Positions 1 through 11,372 of a stretch of DNA of 64,000 bases are shown here, piece after piece (position 1 is the stretch's first letter; every line of letters starts with the position of its first letter). The notes under the pieces are model-generated. The model was not told the DNA's origin, searched no databases, and was given only the letters and a program-made list of their open reading frames with translations. Location of the stretch: assembly GCA_015680685.1 (NCBI GenBank), contig MNCI01004154.1, positions 187,796 through 251,795 of the forward strand, written 5' to 3'. This DNA comes from Gnetum montanum (taxonomy: Eukaryota > Streptophyta > Gnetopsida > Gnetales > Gnetaceae). The position numbers were made by a program, and so were the translations under genes.

Positions 1-557
1 TTTTTTCAATTATATGTGGAAAGAGAAATTCCCCATGCAACACACCCATATAATAATATAGACAAAACTGTAAAAACATTTTCTTATGATCGTCCATGTC
101 AAAATATGTTTCTTGTCATAATTATTTCTTAAATCAAATAGAATCTACATGCTACTTAAAACCCTTTGAAAAATAAAGAGATTTCAACTATCATTATTGG
201 AAACTACAACTCTCAAATATGTATAAGATTCACAAATATCAAGTTTTTTTCACCAAGAATAAAATTGTAATTTCTATTTATAGTACCACAAAATAAAATT
301 TTAGTCTTATAAATATTAAATTTTATGTCGAAATTGTTGCAATAATCATGAAGGATTTGAAGCATATAATTTACTTTTATAGATGATTTTGTAATCAAGA
401 CTACATCATCTACAAAGGGAAGCATGTCAAAAAATAATCCAATCACTCATACAACATGATTAGAGGCATCTAGCATTAATTCCTTTAATGCATTTATAAA
501 TATGCCAAAAGGGTAGGAGACAAAGGACAACCTTGTTTAACTCATATTGAACTATTA
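1..557 (-). pseudogene. LINE (L1-type) reverse transcriptase fragment
   Basis: The minus strand encodes the core of a non-LTR retrotransposon reverse transcriptase. Near 500-545 it reads KQGCPLSPTL, the conserved LINE block before the catalytic site. Near 393-416 it reads FVDDVVLI, the counterpart of the (F/Y)ADD catalytic motif, followed by the usual KTK stretch. Several stop codons break the frame, so the copy is dead. The similarity ends abruptly near 557, where LTR sequence begins. The upstream part of probably the same LINE resumes at 4339. The fragment runs off the left edge of the window. Confidence 0.8.
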
Positions 558-837
558 ATGTCTACTATGAAAACCCAACTCTTAGGTGAGATGTCTACTA
601 TTTTTTGAGACATCTCATGTAGTCTTGAGACATCTACACTTCTAGCGAGACATCTAACTTGTAGGTGCCAAAAATGAAAATGCTTATTTTGATGCTTGAA
701 ACCACTTAAACTCATCAAAATGAGTCTAAAACACCCCAAAACATGCCAAAACATCCAAAAATCATCCTTAACAAAATCAACACAAAAATACATAGTATGT
801 AGCATAGAATAAGGGGATTGAAATAGGTATCCCTACA
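558..837 (-). repeat. Truncated 3' LTR of the small element
   Basis: It matches 4018-4338 closely. On the minus strand it starts TGTAGGG at 837 and keeps only the first 280 bp (U3), including inverted repeats of the type GAGATGTCT / AGACATCTC at about 580-615. It ends directly against LINE sequence, so about 650 bp of LTR are missing. Confidence 0.65.
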
Positions 838-1542
838 CCAGCTCTCCCATCCTTAAAAATGTCATGCTTCATGATCTTTCAAAAGCTAGAAGGCACAATG
901 GCCCCATGAGTCAAGGCTATCACAACAATCATGACTCAATGCATTACAAACATGAGAATGAGTATCATATTAGGTTTTTTTTTTGATCTTCCCTTTCTCA
1001 TGGAGGCTTGTCCTTATGCCCTACCATGTATCCTTCATCTAGTCATCTCCTTGGAATGATTCCCTTGCATCCCCATGATGACTTGGACTTGAAATAAATA
1101 AAGAAAAAGAAAAAGAAAAGTGATTAGAATTTCTTAATCCAACATCCTTTTTTTGCTTCTTTTTTCTCTTCTTTACCTTCTTTTTCTTGGTGTTTAGAAG
1201 ACCACCATTTAGCTTCCTTTCATCCTTAGCACCATCCTACAAATTGTCTTCATGCTAATCTTCCATTTTACAGCCAAGACAATCAACTCCATCAACACAC
1301 TTCACAAATTTATCATTACTATAATCAATAGCAAGCATCTCCAAATTCTAGAAAATCATATCATTATTGATGTCTTCACTTACATTAATAATGACCTTCT
1401 CACAATGACTATCAAAATAGCCATCATCATAAAAGAAATTTATCATTATTAGTCTTACACTTACTAACAATGACATCAAAAGTCATAACATGACTCTTAA
1501 TCCCATCACAATTACCATAACGATCATGATGATCATCATTAT

Positions 1543-2415
1543 TGATGAGTGACAAGGCACCCCTATGCCCAACCATACGAATCAGTAAGGCATTCACACA
1601 TGATCTAATTGAATTCCATGGACCTATATTTCTTCAGTGCACTAGTTCCTTTAGGAAGTGAGATGGTCACTAAGAATGTTTGTTGTCTTTCGAACTACAC
1701 TTGTGAAGCTTAAGGATATGGTTTAAGTGTACTTAAGGCACATAATTTTTATCATTTTATGTTTTGTAATGTTAATTACCTACAATAATAATGAAAGGTA
1801 AAGTAATTTGGGATCTAATTTATCTACTGCTTAACTAGCCTAAGACAAGTACCCATCCCACTTTCCTAGACACATCTTGAACACATATAGCTCTGCTAGG
1901 TTACCAAATGTTAAGTGTTTTTAGGTTACCAAGTGCTACATGTATGCTTGAGGTGGTCATGCTTATGTTCATTAACAACTAGGAATTAATTGCTTAATTA
2001 AAGTGCATTAAAGTGAAGTGCATGAGAATAAAGTGCATGAATATTAAATGCATCAAGGAAACATTAATCTATTCTCAATGCTGGAAGGGTGATCAAAAGG
2101 GTTTATTTTTATTCCTGTCACACTACTATGCTCAAGTACATTAGTGTTCGAACAAAGGTCCATACACACTTAGACTCCTACTGTAGGTACTCAAAAAATA
2201 TTTTAACTTTGGAGAAAACAAACTACAAGAGCTTTGATGACTATGAAAAAAATGATATGAAAATCGTGAGCCCGAGCACTATATTTATAGGCCAACATAT
2301 ATGTTGTGATATTGGATATCTGATAACACATCCTAGGCTCCGATATTAAGTATCTGATATCAAGTCTCTAATATCGAGTATCCGATATTGGAGCATGTCA
2401 GAACATGACTCATCA
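1543..2415 (-). repeat. Solo LTR of the Athila-type family
   Basis: It starts TGATGAGTGAC and ends GACTCATCA, and its left part matches the LTRs at 5593, 33511, 49057 and 61607. Flanking pentamers are ATTAT (1538-1542) and ATTAC (2416-2420), a target duplication with one change. No primer site or interior follows on either side, so it is a solo LTR left by recombination. A TATA-like TATAAATA (minus strand) lies near 2282-2289, and beside it is an array of GATATC-type palindromes (2310-2395). Confidence 0.75.
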
Positions 2416-3384
2416 ATTACCATTGAACAAACCACTACTAAGTTGAAGTGAAAAACTACCTTCCATCACACTAGCTTCAACATGAGAGGCATTACTACCA
2501 TCAACAAGGTCAAGATCACTGTTATATACCTCTTCATGGCTTCTCCCATCCATATTTGGTTCAACTTGATCTTCAACATGTTGCTATCCAATCACATCAA
2601 AGCTTGAAGATTCACAATCCCAAATAGGAGATCCTAACTCTAATGGCCACTCCTCTTTAAAGGAATCATCAACATCCCACTTTGGAGGTACCAACTCAAA
2701 AGGTAAACTCTCCTTCATGACATTAACATCAAATTCATCAAAATTATCATAAAAAATATCATGTGACCTTCTAGTGCTATCCTTGATCCTCCTTGAAGAA
2801 GTCCCTTATTCTTTGCTACTTATTTGGCTTTGATCCTTTACCTCCCATGACTTATGAGATAGGAACTCTCTTGATCAGTAGCACACATCATATTGGACTT
2901 TGAAGATCTCTTGGTACCTTTTATGAAGTTCTTTGTTCCCTCCCTTGAAACCTTTGAGTATTGAGCAATCTTTTTCCCAATTAAAGATACTTGAGAACTC
3001 CCTTTCTCATTAATCTCTATTTCATTACACCTTTCATCTTCCTTCCTTTCTTCATGGCTGGAACATACTCTTTATATTCTTCTCAAAAAATTTTCCATAT
3101 TAGTCTTAAATTTTACCATATCCCTTCCTAAAGTCTCTGAAAAATCTTAATTCTTTTGAACCTTTACTTTGGGAAAAAATTCTTGAATTTCAACCACAAA
3201 AACTTTGAAGGAGTTATTAAACTCTTAAGGCTCTTGTCTAAGCTCTTTATTTGTCTTCTTCTTTAGAGCTATACCTAAGGCAACAAGAACGATATCCAAA
3301 AGAAAATGCATGAATATCCATAACAATGTTTCTTTCATTTAAAGAAAACACCAAGATTTAACATAGAAGTGTGAAAACCATCAA

Positions 3385-3405
3385 ACCTTCACTCCAATAC
3401 CAATC
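3385..3405 (-). other. Primer binding site, decayed initiator-Met type
   Basis: Directly inside the 5' LTR the minus strand reads TTAGATTGGTATTGGAGTG. The core TGGTATTGGAG resembles TGGTATCAGAG, the common plant site complementary to initiator tRNA-Met, with transitions. It fixes the element orientation as minus. Confidence 0.5.
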
Positions 3406-3408
3406 TAA

Positions 3409-4338
3409 TGTAGGGGTTGCATCTCAATAGAACCCAATAGGATCCTTCACAACTTCCAAGTAGATATTTCTTAGAAAGAAAGAAAAAACACAATGAAATA
3501 AAGAAAATCTCCCTTTTATTAAGAAAATTGTCAAATTACATAGAAAATACATCAAAGATGAAGAGCCAAGCTCAACTCATAACTCTCCTAAGGATATTAG
3601 AGGTTACACTTATCCTTTCTTAATCCTTGACTACTCACAATGGAGCCCAAGCTTAAGAAAAGACACTTATAAGAGATTCTCCTAACCTCTTTCAAGTTTT
3701 CTCCCTTGCCTCTCACTCAACTTCCTTACACAAGCTCTGTTCTTGCACAAGCTCTCCTCCTTAAACTCTCATGAGCTCTCTCTCTTGCTCATGTTTTAGG
3801 TTATGCACCAAAAATGGTGAATTACCTTAATATTTATAAGAAACCAAAATGTAAAAACCCTAGAAACTTTTTCTCAATTCAACTTGAGGTTCTCGAGTTA
3901 TTTCCCAAGTCTTCTTACCTTATCCTTGGCTATTTCTATCTTTCTTTGGCTATTTCTCAAATTGGAACAAGCATTTTCGAAAGTTTCCCCATGCATATAG
4001 ATCATGTTTGACCTTGCCAAGACATCTACTATGAAAACCCAACTCTCGGGTGAGATGTCTACTATTTTTCTAAGACATCTCATCTATTCTTGAGACATCT
4101 ACACTTCAAGTGAGATGTCTAAGTTGAGACATCTATCTTTCTAGTGGTATGTCTAACCTATAGATGTCAAAAACAAAAATGCTTGTTTTGATGCCCAGAA
4201 TCCCCTAAACTCATGAAAATAAATCCAAAACACCCCAAAACATGCCAAAACATCCAAGAATCATCCTCAACAAAATCAACACAAAAAGACACATAGCATG
4301 TAGGGTCGAACAAGGGGATCAAAAGAGGTCGCTATACT
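3409..4338 (-). repeat. 5' LTR of the small element
   Basis: It is about 930 bp. The minus strand reads from near 4338 to CCCTACA at 3409-3415. It carries the GAGACATCT / AGATGTCTC inverted-repeat array at about 4018-4160 and a TATAAATA-like box (minus) near 3829-3838. The outer end is mutated, so 4338 is approximate. Confidence 0.6.
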
Positions 4339-5592
4339 ATGAAACCATTTATTAAGAAGGTTGTAAGATTTCCACACCAATGGACCACCTTATTTAAGAA
4401 GCTTTACATAATATCCATTTACATCAAGATCTTTCCCAAAAGATAACTTTTGAATTTCTTTAGAAACATCATCAAGGGATATCTTAATAATGCTAGAGTT
4501 ATCTTGCATAGTAGGGGAAGCCTCCTGATTAGAAAAGTTACGAGAAAAAGTCTAAATAGTAGATAAGGAAAAATCCTAACCATTTTTTTTATCTATCTCT
4601 AAAGAAATTCCAAAATTTTTTACATTACATGTAAGCTTATTAATCATTTTTTCTTACTCTTCTTTAACAAACCTTTTTCAAAATCAAATAAGCTTTTGTA
4701 ATTCTTTAGCATTGAAACATCTAAATATGAAGCTAAAACATTGTTATGCCTTATCAAATAATTGACATCAAACTAAGGTTTTCTGCAAGTAGGTCCATTC
4801 TTAATTTACACTTGAGTAGCTATAGACAAAAGAACATTATTTAGTCAAATCTAGCTCATTGTCATTATTGACCAACATATTATCTACTCTTATTTCAAAG
4901 TCCTAACAAAGGTCTTTTACAAGATGACAATGTAGTCCACATTTCTTATAGTAAATATGACAAATTGAAGAAATAATAATGAATTTAAGATAATGATGAG
5001 GATATTCTAGAAGTTTTTATCCTACTTGAAAGTTTTTTAGTAAATTTCTATTATTATGAATAAACAAGAGAAGATCAATGCAAGAGTTACCTTGGTGTCT
5101 AGTAAAGGTGAAATAAGAGAATGAAGGAAATTTTTTGATGCCATTAAGGATTAAAAAAATCAAAGCAATGGCTCCATTCTAAGAAATGAATATCCCTTTG
5201 ATTTGTATTATGATCAATAGATGATATTTTATGAACTAAAAAGATCTCTTGACAAAAAGTTAATTAAGGATTTTAAACAAGCCTTTGGATTTGGTATTAC
5301 CTAACATGAGCATTAAAATTCCCACAAAGAAAAACTTTACCAACTTAGAGAATTTTGCAATATCTTAAACTAAGAACTAAAAAGGATGCTCTTGTGAAAG
5401 ATTAGCCAAATTGTAAATAGAAAAATCACTTAGAGAAATATAATAAAACAAATTATAAAGAATCTCTAAAATGCCTTGAAATTTAACCCACAAATAGTGG
5501 TTATTATCATCAACTTTGTGCACCTTAATAGAATGATTGTTGTACTCTTTAAATAAATAGGAAATACCACCAAAAGTTCTACCCTTCATCTT
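4339..5592 (-). pseudogene. LINE endonuclease and endonuclease-RT linker
   Basis: The minus strand continues the LINE. Around 5377-5622 is an APE-type endonuclease segment containing GRTFGGISYLF. Around 5300-5340 a CGNFNAHV stretch corresponds to the GDFNA motif. Around 4339-4500 comes the linker with a K-LSFGKDLDVNGYYVKLLK pattern, equivalent to the L-x-x-GK-x-PGPDG block that precedes LINE reverse transcriptase. Frameshifts and stops abound. Its upstream end is interrupted at 5592 by Athila-A and resumes at 34323. Its downstream RT is at 1-557. Confidence 0.7.
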
Positions 5593-6452
5593 TGATGAGT
5601 GGCGAGGTACCCTTACACTCAACCATACGAATATGAGCGTTACACGTGTGATCCGGTCAAACTCGGTAGACTAAGTGCCTACATGCCTTATCAAACACTT
5701 AAGGTTAATCATTCGTTGTCTTCCCAGACTTACTTGTATTTTTCACAGTTGTATGGTTAAGTAAGTCTGAGGTATATGATTTTTATATCTTTTCTGTTTT
5801 ATCTCCAATGCTGATAAGGTGAAGGGTGAAGAGACTAATTAACTAACTTTAACTAACTAACTAAGCCTTAATTAACCTAGCATTAGCATCCATTCCCACT
5901 TACCATTCACAACCTAAACCAATGCAACCTTAGTTACCAAATGCTATTAGTTGCTGGGATCACCAAGTGTAACGCACGTGCTCGAAGTGGTTGTACTAAA
6001 TGCACTTAACTAGGAGAGAAGGGTTGAGAGAGATTTAATGAACTAATAAAGCATTTAAATGATAAAAAATAAAAAATAAATAAATTCCTATTTAGCCTAT
6101 TCCATGAACTCCAAGGTTTATCTAAGAAGTTCATCTTTATTTTCGTACACAAACTTGTGTTCGGGTATAATATTTGCTCGAATAAAGATCTATTCACTTT
6201 GAAACTTCTACTGCAGGCACATGGAAATTATTCTATCTCTGGAGAGGTAAAACTACCAAAGTTTCTCTACGGTCTAGGCCTAGAATGAGAAACAAGAGAG
6301 AGCCGCCTCTTATTTATAGATTTGACGATGCACTACGATATCCTGTATGCGATATCACAGGGGAAGACACGATATCATGTACGCGATATCATAGGGGATG
6401 AGATATTGTGGTGGACGCGATATTGTGGCCCATGCGATATCATGTCCCATCA
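5593..6452 (-). repeat. 3' LTR of Athila-A
   Basis: It is 860 bp. The minus strand starts TGATGGGACA at 6452. U3 holds several copies of a palindrome built on GATATC/CGATATCG (6330-6450), and the TATA box TATAAATA (minus) is at 6311-6318. It is longer than its 5' partner by 53 bp, nearly all in the palindromic array. Just outside, at 6453-6470 (minus), the polypurine-type motif TCATGGGGGTA primes plus-strand synthesis. Confidence 0.88.
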
Positions 6453-8480
6453 TACCCCCATGACTGAATAAAAACTCATCCTCGAGTTCCTTACAAAATA
6501 TTGGGACAGTATGGGATTATTGACTCAAAATGGAACTAATGGGATGACATGTGAATGGTTCATCATTACAAGACAAGACAAAACTAGTGTTCACGACACT
6601 AAGAGTGAACACTTTATACATTTAACATTAGGCGTTATTTGGCAACTAAAAAAGAGAGAGAGAGAGAGAAAGAAGTTTTGCTACTACTAACGCCAAGATT
6701 GTGCCTTTCGTTGTTGATCCATAAGCGCACCATCGATCTTGCTCGCATAGCTGCTTTCAGCACTGCTCCATTCCAAGTGTTCTCTCCAGATCCAATCCAT
6801 TGTTGCATGATTGCCATCTACACACACAACACAATATTAATATTAGCAAGGGTAAATGAATCAAAATGTAGTTGATACCTTGCTTCGGTGAAATGTCCAT
6901 TGGCTGAGTTGTGGTATGGATGATATGGATTTGGAGATATCAGAGTGGTGACTACCGAAGGTGTAGGGGTTAGGAGAAAATCAAAAAATTTGGGTCCGGA
7001 CCCCCATGACTAAGAGTGAACCTCTGGTAGTGATAGAATGGAGAAAGAATAAAGAATAACAAAGATGGAGAAAAAGAGACAACTATAACGTCGATGAAAT
7101 GGATGTCAAGATGGAAATGAACAACATGGAGTGGATTGAAAAAATTTTAAGGGAAAGAATTTAACTGATGCACCAAATAGGAATGTCAGTGGGTCCTCCC
7201 CAAAGCAGGCTTATGCCCTTAATGCCCTAGCAAACCCACATTCAGAGAGTCCGTAGGCTCCAGGAATGTTTTTTGGAATAAGAGTTAAAGACTTAACCAC
7301 AAGAATTTACTAAAAAGAAAGCAATGCATCCACCAAGATATACACTAATGATACAACCAACAATGAGGTGACTAATGGAGGAAGAATGATGGAAAGAAGA
7401 GAATGGAATGGAGTCTCAAGAACAAGGTGGTGTATAGCCCCTTGTGTAGTTAATGATTAATGTGACTTAGTAGATCCCATTCCAAGTCTAGCCTCAAATA
7501 AACCACATCCAATGACTTTGCATTAATCCATTCAGCCAATCCATCCCGTTGAAGTAATAAGAATGCCTTCACCCAAGAGCCACCACCATTCTGACAAAAC
7601 AAAGGAGGAGAGAATGGGAAGCGAGAAGGGCCTTATTTATAGGAAACATTTTTATTTTAGTTCCATAACTAGTGCTTGTAGCCCAAATGGTTATTTCATC
7701 TAAGGGGTGTGCATTGAATTCTCACTTTTTCTCTTTCTTTTTTTCTAATATTTTTTTTATGTTTATGCGTGAGAACCACACCATGCAAATACTTTGTTAT
7801 TTTTATTAACTCAGCTTCTTGATAATTGGGTAACATCGAAACGGTAAGAAAACTCAAGAAGAACACATCTAAGAACCCAAGAGAATGGCTAACACAAATG
7901 CATCAAGTTCCCTTGAAGTCACACCCTTTTCAATCCTTGAGTTCTTCCTTAGTTTGAGAAATGCCCAGTCACCGATTCATTATAGTTCTTATTTAGAAAG
8001 GGACTGTACATTTCCAAGCCGAGAGAGACCATAGAAATTTGTGGATGTATGGATGAAGTGAACTCATTGCCTACCATATCAAAAGAACCATACCTTAATA
8101 TCAACATCATGACTTAAAGGTAAAAACCAAACATTAGCAATTAATATAAAAACAGTTCATACCATCATGAAGAACACTTATGAAATGACAAATTTACAAG
8201 ATGGATAACACACACACACACACACACACAATGAAAAAGTATAACAATGTTGTAAAACAAAAACAAGAAAAGTTAAAGAAATTTGTAAAATAAAAAATGT
8301 GTAAAACAAAAGTGTGTAAAACAAAAACATGTAAAACAAAAAATTAAAAGAACTGAGGGCCTTGGTTTATTAGCATAGGTGGCCATCTCCCCCACGACTA
8401 AATGGAAAGGGAGAGATCTGAAATAAGGAGTGTGATTATCCATTATCAGAGGTGTAATTTGCACTCACTGTTCTTGGTTC
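6453..8480 (-). other. 3' untranslated region of Athila-A
   Basis: No coding sequence is recognisable. It aligns by eye with the 3' UTR of Athila-B (44900-46866, opposite strand) and parts of Athila-C (53990-55380). It holds three copies of an AGTCATGGGGG-like motif (minus strand) near 6453-6475, 7003-7018 and 8385-8400; the first is the polypurine tract proper. A (CA)n microsatellite lies at 8211-8230. Athila elements often carry a third ORF here, but none remains in this copy. Confidence 0.6.
8211..8230. repeat. (CA)n microsatellite
   Basis: A pure CA run of about 10 units in the 3' UTR of Athila-A. The equivalent place in Athila-B (45103-45119) has an interrupted GT run, so the repeat belongs to the element family. 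Confidence 0.9.
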
Positions 8481-8599
8481 ATGGAAAGGTTTGGTCTGTT
8501 GCACATTAACCAGTAATTTCTTATTAGGGGTTTCAAGCTTGTATATTTTCATGGCTCCCAAGGGAAAGGTTGTATGGATAATGTAGGGTCCTTTCTATA

Positions 8600-9525
8600 A
8601 TGTTTGAAATTTTGTACATTGTGGTACATGTGTAGGGTTCTAGTAAAGGACCTTATCTCCTAGTTGGTACTTAATTCTTTAAATTTTTAAGTCATGACGT
8701 TGTTTATTATGTGCCTTGTGTATCTTGTTTGATGATAGGGCAACCAATCAATTCTTGTCAAGCACATTTAGAGATGCCAATATTTGTTTTTGTGCTAGAT
8801 CAAGGTCAAGGTGGAGGTCACATGCCATGGACAGTGTACGGAGCTTAGTTTGAATTGGATGTTTTGGGATTTTTCCATACACCAATTCATAGGGAGTGTA
8901 GCCTGTAGGGAGTTTCCAAGTGGAGCGGTACGCCTAGAGAGCGTTGTTTAGTTTCATGCTCCAATCTTGCCTAAATTTGCTAATTGTTCTCGTTAATATT
9001 CTTGTAATCTCCCGGTTGGTGACCTCGGCTTGGCCATTAGCTTGGGGGTGATAAGGTGTGGTCAATTTATGTTCAACCCCTAAGCATTGCATTAACTTGC
9101 GAAAGGTTGCACCTGTAAAATATGTTCCATTATCAGAGATGAGTGCACACAGCACGCCAAACTTTTTTACAATTTTTTGTTGTACAAATCGTGCAACTGT
9201 AGATGATGTGTAATCTGTTATAGCAGCTGCTTCAGCCCATTTGGTTAAATAGTCAACAACAACAATGATATAAACTTTCCCATTGGACATTGGTGTAATA
9301 GGCCCCATAAAATACATTCCCCAAATGTCAAAGGGTTCCAAGGGTTGAATCCATTGTTGCAGACCCTCCATTCTAGTAGTCGTTCTACCATCCCATTGAC
9401 AATGCTCACATGATTGGATAAATTGATGGGCATCCCGAAATAGCATTGGCCAGTAATATCCTGCAAGTAGGATCTTAATGGTCGTTCATCTCCCTGCATA
9501 GTGGCCCCACAGGAACCCTCATGAG
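8600..9525 (-). pseudogene. Athila-A integrase, 3' part (split by Tat insertion)
   Basis: The minus strand encodes most of a retroviral-type integrase. Near 9400-9425 CEHCQWDG is the C-x2-C half of the HHCC zinc finger. The catalytic core contains FDIWGMYFMGP, ISDNGTYFTG and NGQAEVTNREI, so the D,D-35-E triad survives except that the first Asp (usually GIDFMGP) is Tyr. ALWAYRS and TPYELVYGK follow at about 8890-8950, then a C-terminal tail. The His half of the zinc finger lies against the Tat insertion point at 9525, and the upstream part of pol resumes at 28334. Confidence 0.85.
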
Positions 9526-11372
9526 TGTAGTGACCGAAAACGTTGGTGGCTGGAAGAATGTCAGGGGTCGGCGGACGTGATAGTTCCAACCCCGTATCTG
9601 TGAGAGGAAGATGCTGGGTGTGTGCAAACACGAGGTACCCTGAATGGTGTGGTCGATTAGACAGGGACTTACGTTGGCGTCAATATAGCCTTTTGCAATG
9701 TAAATTGTGCAAATTATGAGATAATGCTTATGGGTAGATAAAACGAGGGAGAAATGTAAAAAAAATGCAACAGTAATGTGAAATAATGCTTAAAGGTGAA
9801 TAAAATAGAAATGTGACAATAATATGAAATGATGCTGAATAAAAAAAACAGAAATGCGAAAATAATACGAAAAATGATGCTTGAAGGTAAATAAAACAGA
9901 AAATAATGCAATAAAGCTAGACAGTAAATGAGAGGTAAAGTAAGATATGGTTAGAAACATGCATCACTCCAAAGCTACAAATTCATCTGGTCAGGGTGGA
10001 TACAATTGGTTGCATAGCGTGATGGAGTGCAGAAGTCCCGAGAGTAACCGAGGCATGCCGGGAAATAGAAAGAGCTATGTGCTTGGACATGGACTTTGCA
10101 TACAAAAAATGCGGGACTCTACCAAGGTGGTAGAACAAAGATGGGAACCTTACGCCAGCCAAGAGAGACTCTCCATTTACAGTGTTAAACAAATGAGTTT
10201 GATTATCACAATGTCGGTGAGGGGGGGGGGGCAATCTTTGTTTCAGAGCTCCGAAGTTCCCACTAGTTGGAAGATGTTTGCTTCGAAAAGAAAGCAAACT
10301 ATTTTTGAAATTTCCAACTTTACAGATTGCTGGCTTTTTGCCAAATTGCAGGTACCTTTTTTTTTAGCAAAAAATCACAGACCTATTGTATGCTGTTTGC
10401 CAGAATATTTATAGGACTGAAGGTAAGAAAAAGGGGTTGTTTGAATGCTACGTGTCATAGACTTGTGTTACCTTACTAGTGTTACTCGAGCCATTTGTGA
10501 CTGTTGGGCTTACAAGACCGTTGCAATGCAAGCCTGCCATGTAATAACTGCCATCCTAGTATGCTGCAACTATGCCATCAGCGTCTAAAGATGTGTGCCA
10601 ATGGTTCGATTGGGTGGAGTGCATTGATGTCGCACAACCACCCATATCCAGCGCTGTGCTTTGTGATGTGGTTTGCTTGGCATGGCGTAGCACCTTGCCA
10701 CACATCCTGCCATATGTCACATACTCGCTATGCTATGCTACGCTACATAGTGTAGCGTAGTGTAGCAAATGGCCTTAATCGCGATAGTTTTGCTGATTTG
10801 CAACACATTCTCCTATGATACCAATTTTGTGAACTTTGCTGATTCCACCTTTCAAACTGCCTTCTGTCTCTTCCGTAGGATTGCTACGCCTTGCTACGCC
10901 ATGTAGCTCAGCGTAGTGTAGCAGCAGACATGGTCTTCTGCTTCCTGACGAAAAGGGACATCATTGCAGAACTCGAGGTTGGGTGAGAAAAGTGGGTAGT
11001 GAAGTCGTTGCTATGCTATGCTGTGTGACATTATGTAGTGTAGCATTTCATTCCGCCATCATTTTTTGAAGCTTACTACGCTACATAGTGTAGCATAGCG
11101 TAGCAGGCTTTGTGTTTTAGAAAAATTTCCGAACTGTTTCTTGTGCACCTAGGATGTTGTCGCCGATTCTGCACACTATTTTAGAGCAGGCTATCAGCTG
11201 TTCAGGCTACTTTGATAGGTGGGCAGGGTGGTACATGACCTGTCCATGCTCAAAGTAGAAAATTGGTCGACCTAGACTCAGAACATTTTTCTTTCGATGA
11301 ATTGCCATAGTATTGTGCAGACTGCAAGAACCTGGTGAGGCCAGGATGACCCCACATTTTTAGGGTGTTTCA
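9526..11372 (-). repeat. 3' LTR of the Tat element
   Basis: It is 1847 bp. The minus strand runs from TGAAACACCC at 11372 to the TGTAGTG end at 9526. Its partner is at 26485-28328. Differences between the two are mainly transitions. It contains a cluster of GCTACGC / GCGTAGC motifs in both orientations (about 10720-11110). The polypurine tract is just outside: the minus strand at 11373-11388 reads AAAGAGGGGCCAA. Apparent reading frames inside the LTR are not supported as genes. Confidence 0.88.
10725..11110. repeat. GCGTAGC palindrome cluster in the Tat LTR
   Basis: Repeated TGCTACGC and GCGTAGCA words alternate in both orientations at 10725-10770, 10880-10925, 11010-11045 and 11075-11110, able to form hairpins such as GCTACGCTAC...GTAGCGTAG. 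The same cluster is at 27690-28060 in the other LTR. Confidence 0.7.

Larger units (their letters stand above)
838..3408 (-). other. Interior of the small LTR element, weak gag-like remnant
   Basis: No open frame of useful length exists here. On the minus strand, 3330-2420 reads as a hydrophilic, Lys/Glu-rich decayed sequence with a later acidic segment, in a position where gag would be expected. There is no recognisable zinc finger, protease or reverse transcriptase. The plus strand of 1070-1550 is low-complexity Lys/Glu and ATC-rich sequence. The solo Athila LTR at 1543-2415 is a later insertion. What protein this once encoded cannot be said. Confidence 0.3.
558..4338 (-). mobile_element. 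Small truncated LTR retrotransposon inserted in the LINE
   Basis: A segment of about 280 bp at 558-837 is repeated at about 4018-4338, the same way round. The terminal motifs TGTAGGG and CCCTACA mark LTR ends (837 read on the minus strand, and 3409). On the minus strand the base order after the right LTR is a primer-binding-like site, so the right copy is the 5' LTR and the left copy is a truncated 3' LTR. The interior (838-3408) holds a nested solo LTR and only weak coding remnants. It is a short, probably non-autonomous or deleted element. The family is not identified. Confidence 0.65.

Noticed and set aside
9947-10414. 155-residue plus-strand frame inside the Tat LTR
   Set aside because: It lies wholly in LTR sequence, its counterpart in the other LTR is broken, and it has no recognisable domain.
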